A stretch of DNA of 37,920 nucleotides. It comes from Gryganskiella cystojenkinii. Taxonomy: Eukaryota > Mortierellomycota > Mortierellomycetes > Mortierellales > Mortierellaceae. Numbering within the stretch: position 1 is the first letter of the stretch; the number at the start of each line of letters is the position of its first letter. Both the position numbers and the translations under genes were made by a program. Shown one piece after another: positions 20,971-31,436 of the stretch. The stretch is from NCBI GenBank assembly GCA_015852425.1, contig JAAAIG010000333.1, positions 1 through 37,920 on the forward strand, written 5' to 3'. Below the pieces are notes generated by a model. The model did no database searches and was not told the origin of the DNA. It saw only the letters and a program-made list of their open reading frames with translations.

Positions 20971-23900
20971 ATGAGCAGCGGCAACAACGATCCAACACAC
21001 CGTACCCCTTATCTCAAGGGTAAGCACCATGGTCGCCATAATCGATCACCTGAGCTTCGCCGCTCAAGCTCAAACGATACTATTGCTCTCAAGCCTACGG
21101 CCAGGAACACACCCATGATCACGTTCCAGCCACACCATACTGAGATTTCGACGGATCGCCCCTCCGTCTCTGGCCGTCTACTGCTTCACATCCCCAAGAT
21201 CCCGTTTAAAAAATTTCATTTCGTATCCATGACGTTACATTTACGACTTAAAGAGGCCATAGGCTGGACGCGACAGGACCTAGTGACATTTGAGCTCGAA
21301 AAGCAAGGTTGGTCTCAAACAGTTTGGGACAAAAATATCCAACTGGCCTTTCAGGATCGTCAAGTGGAAGAGGGCGATGGAGTCTTTGTGGCGGTCGTCA
21401 AGGAGCCATCCAAGAATACTGATTCAGAGGGCTTAGGCAAAGGCCGCATCGAGATTCCAGCAGACGAATGGAGATGGGAGTGGTTGTTGCCTGTAACGGA
21501 GCAGGAAGTCCGACCAGAGAGTTTCGAGGGGTCGATGGGCAACGTGTGGTATGAACTCGAAGCGAAGTGCTTGTTCCGTTGGGATGATGTTGACCAAAAT
21601 GGCAACATGGAAGACTCTAGCACAGTGCGTACAGCAGGATCGCTATCCGTACCTTCTGAACCTAAGGCCGGCCTCGGTTTGGGACGTGTTCAAAACAGCA
21701 GCTCCAATCTTCTGAAGGGACTAGAAGGTAAATACAGTCATGGTTTTACTTGTCCAAAATGCCTGATCTACCGAGGGAGAATTACTAACAGCAAGAAAAC
21801 GCTCGATAGGTTCTACCACGAAAGCCAAGTCTTTCGTGAATGCCTTTGGAAAGCTACGCGTAGGGCATAAGAGCAAGAAGATTAAGCATTCTGGAGACTT
21901 CAAAGTTGGGAGTCAGCATGACGAGTTCGTGAAACAGAGTCTTCAGAAAAGAACTCAAGGCCAAGCAGCTGAGCAATCTACATATTCAAGGGAGATGGAG
22001 GCAAATGAATTCAGCAACGGTGGCGACGTGCCTCTGCAGACGTCTTTCCGAGGTCATAGTACACCTCAACTTTCTGGAGACAGCTCTCAAGCTGACCAGT
22101 CCAGCGCTCCTGAAGCTTTACCTTTTCTTATCCGCAAGGTCCTAAAGCTGTACTTTATCAAACCACCCCCCAATACTTCCTCGAACCCATCTTTTTTTCT
22201 CCCACCACCGTCCATGGCACTTCCAACCTTGCCAGGAACCCGACGGTTGAAGGCCATTATCCCAGGGGCGCGTATTCAAGTCCAGATCCAAGTTCCATCT
22301 CTGATTCCTATCCGCGGATATGCCCAAACATCTCAATTGGTGCCTGACCCGAAAAAAGGAGGTCTTGTCCTCACCAAGCAAAGCCAACATCACTCGCACC
22401 CAACCGTCAGTGATTTTCATCACGGTCCATTCGATGGCCATGGCTCCTCATCGCAACATCCCCACGAAGGTCTCGAAGTCGACTCTAGATACTTGGACAA
22501 CTTCCAAGTGGCTTTAACTGTCAGAAAAGTCACACAACAGGATATCAATAGAAGCGAGCACCTGAAAAGACGGTACCAGAATGCAGGTGCCTCCCCTGCT
22601 TTGGCTCCATACACATCCACCGCAACCTCGGTCACTCCGGGACGAAAACGAGTCTCATCAGGTCCACAGCCTTTCTCGAGTACTAATCCTGAAAACCGTT
22701 CTGTCCATGGATCTGGGGGCGAGCCTAGAGGGGTTATATCGACATCTGCAACCAACTCATCTTCGGGAGCCGAGGCGCGAATCCGACGAAAGGACATCCG
22801 AGTGCGTAAAGTCAAGTGTGAGTTCTGGCAAAAGGAAAGCTGCCGTATCCCCACAAGTACCACCGATAGTGGCAGTAGGACCATCAAGTTTGCATTGGCC
22901 CCTGCATTCACATACTCTGACAAGGAGCAGGAACGAGACCGCATTCGTTCTTCATTGCAACTCCAACGACCGCAGGAACTACATCAGCAGAGCACAAATG
23001 GTTTCTGGGAGAGCGGTGCTTTAGCTGGTCTCGGAGATCTAACCAAAAAAGAGCCGAGCTCGCCAATGCCATCATCCCCAATATTGAAGCCCAACAGCTT
23101 TCCAGCACAACGACCACCATCCTCACCTATACAAAGCCCTGCATTCTTGGGGGGGCAACGTAAACATTCCAATGCATCTCTGTACAATTCGCCTGTGGTC
23201 CAGCCAACACCGACAGCAACCTTGGTAGGGTCGGGGACTGCAGGAGCTATACGATCCTCGCCTCTAACTCTGGCGCACAGTGGCAATCTTCATCCTTCCA
23301 CGCCCTTTATGCTGCTGATCCCCGTGCCTTTGGATTCGCCGAGATTGCGCCAAACCTTTTCTTGGCCATCGATCGACACACCCTCGCCCGTGCGTTCGAA
23401 ATCCTCCGACCTAGTATCTATGCCATATCCTCCAACGTCACGGTCCAGATCCAGTTCGAGTCCTGTGGGTAATGCGGATGGGAATCTGAAGACCAAGACC
23501 TTATACGATATTGCTATATTGGGCGCTGGTGGAGGCATAAGTAGGGAGAGTGTAGCAACCATAGAGGGAGGCACGGTCATCAGTGGGTCGTCTGAATCAG
23601 GCACTACAACTTCCGATGGCCTACAGGAGACCGAGCGCTCACGTCGGTTGATAGGAGGCGGAGTCGGTTCTTTGGCAGTAAGAGAGTCCGAGAGTGTAGA
23701 TCATGTCGCTGGAAGTAGAGCCGATGAGGAGGACTTAAGTAACGTGGGTACTTCTTCGAGAGAGCCCCGTCGTTATCATAACGGTGACGGTGTTGACGAC
23801 GTACCTAGCCAACAATCTTCCCGGTTACATGCGTCATCAACCCAACATGCAGCCGTAAGATCTCGGATCGAGGTAAAGCATTATCTGAGCTTTCGACTCT

Positions 23901-25207
23901 CGATCGATATGTTGGAGTACGAAGGCGAGTTTGAACAGGACTGCCAAGATCTGGATTTAGAGGCCATCGAAGAACACCAGTTGCAACTCATCAAAATCCG
24001 TCAAGAATTGTCCGCCTATGGTTCAAATATGGGTATGGGCAGCAACTTTTCTGCCGCAGGTGGCGAGCCCTGCTCTTTGAAGAAAGAGCGCGCAGGAATC
24101 GGACTTACTAGTCGCTTTGCTACATCAGAGGGGACATCATCCAGTGTGTCTGACCACACTACCACGGCAGCATCCATCAATACGACAACCTCATCTGGTA
24201 GCAATAATGTCCTCGCCTTACCGGTACTCCCCGTCTCGAACTCACCTACCACTATGCAACCAGCCCTCAGTTTCTTGAGCTCGACGGCCGGTCTATTGGA
24301 TCCTGGCACAGATTTCCATATCCAGCGGCGTCCCAGTGGTGCTGGAGCCACATCGTCCATGAGTAGCCATAGCGGTAATAGTACGAAATCTACAGGCGGG
24401 GCTATATCTGGACCGGCCGCTCTGGTCGCAGGCGCCTTAAGTGCGCTTAAAAAGAAGAGTTCGTCTTCCGCTTTGGGCAATATGGTGAATGTCGCTGCAA
24501 ATAGCAGCACAGAGACCAGTTCAAACTCTCAACAGAAGCAGCAGGATTATAGTCGACATCATCCACAGCTTCCACAGCATGCTCCTTCACTGCTTCATCG
24601 CCGCACTCGGTCTTCAGCTGTTCATGTGCAAAGGCTAAAGGATTTTGTGATTCGGGTGCCCATCACAGTAGTCATCCAGGTCAACGATCTCTCCCGAGTC
24701 GGCACTACGAGTCGAGTGGCTGCTAGCTCCGGTACAGGCACACAAGATCGCCACGTGGGCGAAGGTGAGACCTCAACAGATCCTGATCGTGACTACAGCA
24801 GCGGGGATGGCGTAACCACGAGTACAAAAACGGATGGATCACCTACCAGTACCTATTTTAAGGGTGGCAGGAGCCCGGTGAGCATGGGACAAGGTGGAGC
24901 GGGAGGTGAAGCTTTACGATCGGCAGTGCAAGGAAGGAAGGACCTTTCGGACATACACCGCTCCCGGTCAGCAGAGGGAGGGGAGGGGCAGTCAAAAACA
25001 ACAACAACAACTGCCGTTTCCAATGCGGAGTCCGCCTCTGTCATGCCCTTTGATCTCGGAAGCGAGCGCAAGTCGTCTACGATCTTCATACAGGCGAATC
25101 ATCACCCACGCTACCAGAGCTCACCTAGTCGTGATGTGGAGGAGGGCGATGAGGATGAGGATGATGCCGAATACGTAGAAGGCCAGTTTATCCCTGATCA
25201 TATGTGA
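20971..25207 (+). CDS. Large arrestin-like domain protein
   Basis: Two exons: 20971-21727 and 21810-25207, 1384 residues; the intron is 82 bp and the phase fits (G plus GT gives Gly). The N-terminal 210 residues look like an arrestin N-domain: RPSVSGRLLLHIPKIPFKKF, SMTLHLRLKEAIGWTR, GRIEIPADEWRWEWLLPVTE, VRPESFEGSMGNVWYELEAK (the conserved P-S-F-G-V-Y pattern). Further beta-strand blocks are separated by long disordered inserts: VLKLYFIKPPP, ARIQVQIQVPSLIPIRGYAQ, FQVALTVRKVTQQDI, DIRVRKVKCEFWQKE, PFMLLIPVPLD, VKHYLSFRLSIDM and FVIRVPITVVIQVND. This is the pattern of an arrestin C-domain stretched by Ser/Thr/Gly insertions. Fungal alpha-arrestins act as ubiquitin-ligase adaptors in endocytosis. 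I saw no clear PPxY or LPxY motif, so that role is unproven. The acidic C-terminus is EEGDEDEDDAEYVEG. Confidence 0.8.
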
Positions 25208-25275
25208 CATATTGAATAGCAGCCTTTGATTTCGATATTTTTTGTTTTATTATGCGTTCAGGAGAGGTTGGATCA

Positions 25276-26265
25276 TCATAGAATGGGCTCTAGAGCGTAC
25301 ATCTTGACTGCAAATAATCCCGAGGGAAAGCCCTTCTGAACTTCCTCCCGCAAGAGCTTCAAGCCCGATTTCTGGAACATTTCCTTCCAGATCTGGTCTG
25401 ACCTCGTCATGCTGCTATCTTCCTCATCAATGACGATACCAATCTTTGCATTGTTCTCTTTGACAAAGATCAGTCCTCCGGGCTTGAGGCCCTTTTTACA
25501 TCTATTGAAAAACGCGATCAGGTCCTCTGTTCATAAGATATATGAAAGGGAGGGGAAGGTTCAGTATGATATAGTGGACAAAACCGTCGCCTTTTTTTTT
25601 TTTGGTTATTAACCCATCGAGCTTTACCTTCTGTCAAATGACCAAGGACCCATTGACACCAGATCACGTCAAAACGACCTTCCCAGGTAGAGCCCTCAAA
25701 GACAACGTCTTGTAATCCTGAACAGCGAATCTCGCCCACCTTCCCAGATTCGATCTCGGTCTTGAGGTATTCCTCTTGAGCCTGTTTCACGAACGCTGCC
25801 GAGTTCTCGACAAGGTCGACATGATCGAAGGCCTTGATCAGCACTTGCTTGGTCACCCTGCCAATACCGGCACCACAGTCAAGCACATGAGAGGGTCCGG
25901 ATCCGGGCAAAGGAATTTTCTGGCGTTTGCTAGATGTTGTGGAGATGGTGGAGGATTCTGTAGTGTGGGGGGTAACGATCGAAGACGAGGTCGAACTGGT
26001 GGGAGGATTGACAAACTCGGAGAGGAACCGCAAGGACGAGACAGCGTCTGGACGGGCGAGCTGTCCGAGTCCTCCGAGCATGCCATTGATCGTTGCTGGG
26101 ACAGTGTCCCAGTATTTCGTTGCATCTGTGTACCAGGTTGGTGACTCGGTTGGCTGTGTCGAAGGAAAGGCAATAGCAGTAGCAATAATTAAAAAAAGGA
26201 CTGTCAATACGACATGTAAGAGTCGCCGTCGTCGCGCTTTTCTCCGTTGAAACTAGTTCATTCAT
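25276..26265 (-). CDS. NTMT1: Alpha N-terminal protein methyltransferase 1 (NTMT1/Tae1)
   Basis: The main exon runs from a CAG acceptor at 26153 to 25628; the last exon is 25526-25276. The product is about 258 residues plus a short first exon. Family blocks are WYTDATKYWDTVPATINGML, GGLGQL, LDCGAGIGRVTKQVL (SAM-binding), FDHVDLVENSAAFV, CSGLQDV and FDVIWCQWVLGHLTE. After the splice come DLIAFFNRCKKGLKPGGLIF, VKENN and FPSGLFAVKMYAL. The enzyme methylates the free alpha-amino group of proteins starting with (Met-)X-Pro-Lys, notably ribosomal proteins. A low-complexity Ser/Thr insert (TSSTSSSIVTPHTT) lies between the first two blocks. The first exon is unresolved: the in-frame upstream sequence has a TAG and no ATG. 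ATG 26265 (MNELVSTEKS) is the best candidate, but its donor is weak, so the 5' boundary is approximate. Confidence 0.88.
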
Positions 26266-26583
26266 TACGAGCGTCGCTCAATGTACATGCCTCCATTGCG
26301 TTCGTTGTTTATGTTCGCTGTTCGCTGTTCACTGCTGTCGGTAATGCCGGTGTTTGTTGTGGAGGTGGGAATGGCATCGGTGATCCGCTGTGTCCACTTT
26401 TTTAAAGAGAGTTTTTTGCCACCAAGAAGAGATTATCCACGTGACTAGAACATGCTGCCAGGTCACTGGATCAAATTTCATCGCACGCTCTACACCGCCT
26501 ACTGCCAGATCAGCACAACATGTCAGAGCCGGGTGTCTGTCCCTTCATTCAAGTCTTGTCATCACTTCGCAAACTCAGACGCC
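26266..26583. promoter_or_regulatory. Divergent promoter between NTMT1 and mitochondrial protein gene, with CACGTGAC
   Basis: These 318 bp hold GTT-rich sequence, a T-run near 26399 and CACGTGAC at 26438-26445. An in-frame ATG at 26452 would extend the plus-strand protein by 44 residues. Confidence 0.4.
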
Positions 26584-27693
26584 ATGCAGCCTCGTCGACA
26601 ACTCGCCCTCCTCGCCGCTCGTGTGCCCGCAGCCTACTGTCGGGTTGCCACTCAACCAGCCCGTGGCTTTACCAGTACTGCAGTTTCTTTGCAAGAGACC
26701 TCTTCACCTTCCTCATTGGACACCTTCATGATCTCGGAATCCGAGGCTGCTGAGGCCAAGGCTCACGCTCAGATTCAGGCCAGGGACCAAGATACCGCTG
26801 CTGCTGCTGCTGCTTCCACTTTCAACTCTACCGGTCCACCAAAGACACCTTATCAATCGCCACGCTTCCGCAAGGAACAACAACAAGGGAGACGCCCTCC
26901 TCGCTCCAACTCTAACAACCAGAACAATAATAGACGTTTCCAGGACTCTCCCGCCCCTCGCTTCAAGGCACCACCAACAATCCCTTACAATGCCACCAAA
27001 GAGCTGCAGTTTGCAGACACTGCTGATTGGGAAGTGACCTCCGTCCTGGACCCTCGTCCTCTCTACGCCAACGTTGCTGCCGCTCGAGGATCCGTTCCCG
27101 CTGCGGGAACCGTGGCCGTGAACCAGATCAAGGACAACGTCACGGCCGTTATGTACCCTGGGACAGCATTTTCTGCTCATATTCAAGGGGTTCGTTCCTA
27201 CGGAAAACTCGACCCAGAGGTAGAGCAGACTCTAATTCAGGATCTCGCAGCCATCCAAAACGACAAGGACAAGGACCATCGTAAAAGTTCCGACTTGTCC
27301 TCTGCCTCGGCCAACAACGCAAAGTTCCTCTTCCATATGACCGAAAACTTTCAAGAGATCATGAACCCCAGGAATTCCATCAACCGCTTTAACAACGGAA
27401 ATGTGAGACATGTGGCCGGACTCAAGTACGAGGTTGGATCTGATGAGCTCTCCACGGATGTTGCCGGTGAAAAGTCATGGAGGCGGCTGGAGCGTATCGG
27501 AGGAGACTACGCCAGAGCTAGTGACCCTCGCTCGTTATTGAGCAGCTCTGGGAAAGAATCGTCCGAGACCTCACCTGCGCGGGAAGCACTTTTGAAGAAC
27601 GCTAGCTTGCTCGTCGGTCAGAACCAGAGCATAGGATTGGAGGACAAGAAGAAGATGATCAAAGCTGTCGAGCACGGTTTGGGATCATTCTAA
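26584..27693 (+). CDS. Mitochondrion-targeted protein of unknown function
   Basis: Single exon; from ATG 26584 it gives 369 residues. The start was chosen because it opens a classic mitochondrial presequence, MQPRRQLALLAARVPAAYC with RVATQPARGFTS after it: basic and amphipathic, no acidic residues, and a likely cleavage near RGF-TS. ATG 26452 in the same frame is an alternative. The mature part has a poly-Ala run, an Asn/Gln/Arg-rich linker (SNSNNQNNNRRFQD) and then a more ordered region: ELQFADTADWEVTSVLDPRP, VMYPGTAFSAHIQGVRSYGK, AKFLFHMTENFQEIMNPRNS and LEDKKKMIKAVEHGLGSF. I do not recognise a family. A mitoribosomal or mitochondrial-expression role is possible from the basic linker, but this is a guess. 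It is divergent from NTMT1. Confidence 0.75.
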   Translation: MQPRRQLALLAARVPAAYCRVATQPARGFTSTAVSLQETSSPSSLDTFMISESEAAEAKAHAQIQARDQDTAAAAAASTFNSTGPPKTPYQSPRFRKEQQQGRRPPRSNSNNQNNNRRFQDSPAPRFKAPPTIPYNATKELQFADTADWEVTSVLDPRPLYANVAAARGSVPAAGTVAVNQIKDNVTAVMYPGTAFSAHIQGVRSYGKLDPEVEQTLIQDLAAIQNDKDKDHRKSSDLSSASANNAKFLFHMTENFQEIMNPRNSINRFNNGNVRHVAGLKYEVGSDELSTDVAGEKSWRRLERIGGDYARASDPRSLLSSSGKESSETSPAREALLKNASLLVGQNQSIGLEDKKKMIKAVEHGLGSF

Positions 27694-27899
27694 GGGAGAT
27701 TTACGTTCACGTACACTAGATTAGTTGCAACAATAGACACATCGCATTTTGTTATTATCGTCATCTGTTCTGGATTTTTTATGGTTATGCAGGATGAGTA
27801 TCTATGAGGTATGTTTTGTATATGACTCGAAAATCTACAACTTGAATCTATGACGGAACTGACAAAAAGCTCCTCGACTAGTGCCCGCACAACGGTCGA

Positions 27900-29726
27900 T
27901 CACATGTAGTCGTAGTTATTCGTCTGTTGGCTCAAACCTGAGGGTCCTTGCTGTCCAGAAGGCCCACTGGGTCCACCGCCCCGCATCGAGGGCGGTAACC
28001 TTGTACTGTTGGATCTGGCAATCGGCGTTGGGTGCATGAGCGTTGGACTTGGCGCCACTCGAGTTCGGCTACTACTGGCATTGCTCAGATTCCGGGACAT
28101 GCCTCCATCAACAGGAGAGTCGGTCCTGGAGCTGCCCCCGGATCCAGATCGATCCAAGAGACCCTGAGTTGTTATCCGTCCGGGAGTGGGGGCTCCAGGC
28201 GCGTTCGTCCTTGATCCTCCGCCAGAGCCGCTTCGAGTGGGTGCGCCGCCAGCAGCCCGTCTCTGACCAGAGTTGGACCGGAGAATGTTGTTACCATCGT
28301 GAAGGTCCGTTTGCGGCATCCGACTCGAGTTGGTTCTCTGAACAAAGGCAGGAGTCTGGTGTTTTGTTTGTTGTTGGACTGGCGCTTGTTGGTACGCATT
28401 ATTACCGATTGAAGACGAGTTGTAGTGATAATCCTCCACTTGGTCCAGATAGCCACTGTGGGAACTTCCAGAGGAGTAATATGGGTCCTGAGATTCCGTC
28501 AAGGGAGGTCGAGAATAATCCGTGGTATCGTGATTGTCTTGGTAGTTTGAGAGAGGATCCTCAATCCGGCCATAAGAGTTCATCTCGTAACCGTCGTGAG
28601 CTGTACTCCTTGCGTTTGTGTTCTGGCTCTTCTTCATGCCTCCAGTTCGACCTCCAGGTGTGGATGTCGTGTTGCTGTTCTCGCCGAATCGTACAGAGGA
28701 TTGCTGTTGCTGCTGTTGGGTTTGCTGACGATCTTCAAATGACCGACCTGCACCGTTGGCAGCAGCAATCTTTGTCTTGACGGCCTCGTTAGCGGCCAAA
28801 ACGCCTCCAGGACCGACATCTTTCATGAGAGCTCGTTTGCTGATTGACGCCTGTTTGAACAAAGCCGCATCACTCAGCTCCGCCTCGCTGGTCTCGCCAC
28901 CGCCACGTCGAGATTTATCTGTCGAGGGCGAGATCTTGCCGCTCTCCATCTTGTTTTGTTGCTTCCTGAACTGATCCCTGTACTTTGCTCGCTGCCAGGT
29001 CGCGGTACCGACCGCTGCGAGGAACAGAATGAGAAACGCACCATAGATCAGGATTCCGGAGGTCAGGTTGTATGCTCCAATCACAGAGGGTTTGCCAAAC
29101 AATGCAGTGTCTCCCTTTGAATCAGGGGCCTGTGTCACTTGCGTGCCAGCAAAAGACGTTGTCGGGAGTGGAGATCCGGTAGAAGAGGCAGTAGACATTG
29201 TTGTTTTAGCTTTAGTAGTGGTCTTGGAAGGAGTCGTAGCAGAGAAGGTTGCAGTAGGCTTGGCTTGCTGTATGGAGCTTTGTGTTGGTCCACCTGGAAG
29301 ACCTCCAGTCGACTGTTGGCGCTTTTGTAGAGAGAGTTCTTGCGGCGGAGACAAAGAGTCGACAAAGAGATCAGGAAGAGGGTCTTTGTTGCTGGAGACG
29401 AAGGGGAGTGCTTGTGGATTAGGGAAGGGAGACAGCGACAGAGACGATGTGGCGAGTCCAGATTTCACGACGGATGCAGAAGCGAGGGGTATCCAGCAAG
29501 AAGAGGAAGTGAGGATGGACAGGAGGATTAGGAGAACAAGGAGCGGTGTGGATGAAGATGAAGATGAGAATAAACTGAGCGATGGAGATGACGACGACGA
29601 CGATGAAGATGTTGGAGATGGAGACGATGGAGATTGAGAAAGTGAAGAAGACGAAGGAGAGAAGTGGGAGGAAGAGGACGAAGAGGAACAAGAAGAAAGA
29701 GAAGGAGTTGAAGAAAAGGCATCCAT
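27900..29726 (-). CDS. Ser-rich single-pass membrane protein with long cytoplasmic tail (sensor-like), hypothetical
   Basis: Single exon, 608 residues from ATG 29724-29726 (context GACCATGGAT). An earlier in-frame ATG at 29813 would add 29 residues in AT-rich sequence. Residues 1-60 are almost all Ser/Pro, then a hydrophobic stretch at about 61-72 (PLLVLLILLSIL) probably acts as signal or anchor. A Ser/Thr-rich ectodomain follows, with a Lys-Arg site (SLQKRQQSTGG, about 136) that could be cut by kexin. One clear transmembrane helix lies at about 223-244 (GILIYGAFLILFLAAVG), then a basic WQRAKYRDQFRKQQNK stop-transfer. The 360-residue tail is rich in Gln, Ser, Asn, Tyr and Gly. The layout resembles Mid2/Wsc-type wall sensors, but no WSC domain or sequence match is seen, so the comparison is by shape only. 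Confidence 0.72.
   Translation of the reverse strand: MDAFSSTPSLSSCSSSSSSSHFSPSSSSLSQSPSSPSPTSSSSSSSSPSLSLFSSSSSSTPLLVLLILLSILTSSSCWIPLASASVVKSGLATSSLSLSPFPNPQALPFVSSNKDPLPDLFVDSLSPPQELSLQKRQQSTGGLPGGPTQSSIQQAKPTATFSATTPSKTTTKAKTTMSTASSTGSPLPTTSFAGTQVTQAPDSKGDTALFGKPSVIGAYNLTSGILIYGAFLILFLAAVGTATWQRAKYRDQFRKQQNKMESGKISPSTDKSRRGGGETSEAELSDAALFKQASISKRALMKDVGPGGVLAANEAVKTKIAAANGAGRSFEDRQQTQQQQQQSSVRFGENSNTTSTPGGRTGGMKKSQNTNARSTAHDGYEMNSYGRIEDPLSNYQDNHDTTDYSRPPLTESQDPYYSSGSSHSGYLDQVEDYHYNSSSIGNNAYQQAPVQQQTKHQTPAFVQRTNSSRMPQTDLHDGNNILRSNSGQRRAAGGAPTRSGSGGGSRTNAPGAPTPGRITTQGLLDRSGSGGSSRTDSPVDGGMSRNLSNASSSRTRVAPSPTLMHPTPIARSNSTRLPPSMRGGGPSGPSGQQGPSGLSQQTNNYDYM
29540..29700. repeat. GAW/GAG trinucleotide-like low-complexity repeat
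   Basis: Imperfect GAAGAT/GAAGAG/GAC repeats on the plus strand encode the poly-Ser N-terminus (TCN codons) of the membrane protein on the minus strand. Confidence 0.7.
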
Positions 29727-31436
29727 GGTCAGGGACCCAGGCACGGAGAAGGAGAAAATCGTCGTGGTCTTAATAATATTGAGACTTTGTTTTGCTATTT
29801 TTGAAAAATACATTATTTAATATTTTTTTTCATTAGAAACCTATCGTTGAGAAAGAAGGACGGCAGTTTGAACTTACTCCTCTTGTGGATGGAAGAAGTC
29901 TGAAGTCTTGTGTTGTTGAAAAAAAGCGACAATCAAATAGGCTGGGGAATGTTACGTCTGTTGACAGTCAAGGTAGGGTATGTTCAACTCTTTTTTTTCG
30001 CTCGCTTCCTGACTCCTTTTTTAAAGAAGAGACGGAGGTCCCGGTTGACAGAATGAAAACTGGGGAGAAGGAGAAAGAGCGTGTGCTTGCCACTCACACA
30101 CAAACAAACAAGGAGTTGCTGAGCTGTTCCCTGCTATTGCTTTTGTTTCTTTTTTCGAAAAGGATGGCGCGGGAAGACAGACAGAGAGAGAGAATTGACC
30201 GTTGACTGGGCAAAATAACAAGGAGATGGTCCGAGTGCGGCAGGGGTGTTTTCGACTATAGATTGTGCTTGTGTGGTGGGTCCTGTCAGAAAATGGATGT
30301 CTTCAAAGAGACGGTTCAAGTGGTCGAAGGTGTTCAAGATAAAGCTGAAAGAATTTAGAATGTGAAAGAGACAAAGAACGAGAGAAAAGAGGAAAGATTA
30401 GAAAAGAGGGCAGGGTCGTGCTCTTTCTGTTCGTTTCTCAACCTTCCTTTTTCTTCATCGTGTGTTTGATGTGCAACGGATATCATTAACCGAGTGAGCC
30501 CATTTTTTTTTTTTTGAAGTGTTCTCCCGGTTCATGGTCAGAGACATCGCTTTTAGTCTACTACAATGCACTTTGACTGTCGATTATTTCTTTTTTATTC
30601 TTTAGGGCCCTTTGGACCATAGCTTTGACGTTGCTTATGAGAGAGAAATAGAGGAGTGAGAAACAGGATACAAGCTTTCAAGGGACGATCCTTTGATTGG
30701 AGTGCTGACAGTGGTGATTGTGGGATAATTCTCCCCAAGCGAGAATAATTAGTGCATTCATCGGTATCGGGTTTCAATTGGTCCACTGAAGTGCAATTTA
30801 GCCCGATTTTACCAGTGCCCACCACACATTTGTCTTTCTGTGCCGCAACTTAACTCAGCTCTGTCCAACCCCAGCAGTGTCCACCTGATAAGCGTGCTTA
30901 AAACGAAGTAAGATGTGGGCGTACAATACAATACAGCATCGAATTCAGCAATACAGTACTGCACAGTAGTAATTTGGGCGGTGGTCACGCTTTTTTCAAT
31001 CACAGCAGTCAGTAACAGAAATAAAGCCCGCTGTGGTTTGGAGGGAGATGAAAATTGCCTGGGTCCCTACTTTTTTTTTCTCCCTGAGATTGCTGACCCA
31101 TCATTTGTTTTTCCCAAAAAAAAAACATTGCCGTTCCAGGCACAACAAGTCGTCATGGCACGACTCCTCGGAACGAGCAAAGGCAGTCCAACCGCCAACC
31201 TTGATTCAGGCACTGTCTTCCCAGTTTGTGTAAATTTCTCGACCTGCAGCCTTTTGTTAGCATCGTTTTTCCCTTGGTGGCGCCACAGTCTTCTTGTCCC
31301 AAACCGGAATAACTGGTTTCGCTGATCGACCTCATGTGACAGGTTCTAATGCTCTTACATATTTGACTCCACAAGGTCACACAGACTGGTTCGGAAGAAT
31401 TTTACATTCTGTCTTTATTACGCCAAATAACCGTCT
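29727..31436. other. Intergenic 1.7 kb, no gene recognised
   Basis: The upstream region of the Ser-rich protein gene and downstream region of the DUF7137 gene have no motif-bearing frame. The stretch includes AT-rich leader sequence (29790-29835), several T-runs (29990, 30503, 31070) and a patch of AATACAG repeats near 30928-30965. Confidence 0.4.

Noticed and set aside
29727..29813. N-terminal extension of the Ser-rich membrane protein from ATG 29813
   Set aside because: AT-rich codons and poor context; the downstream ATG has a better context.
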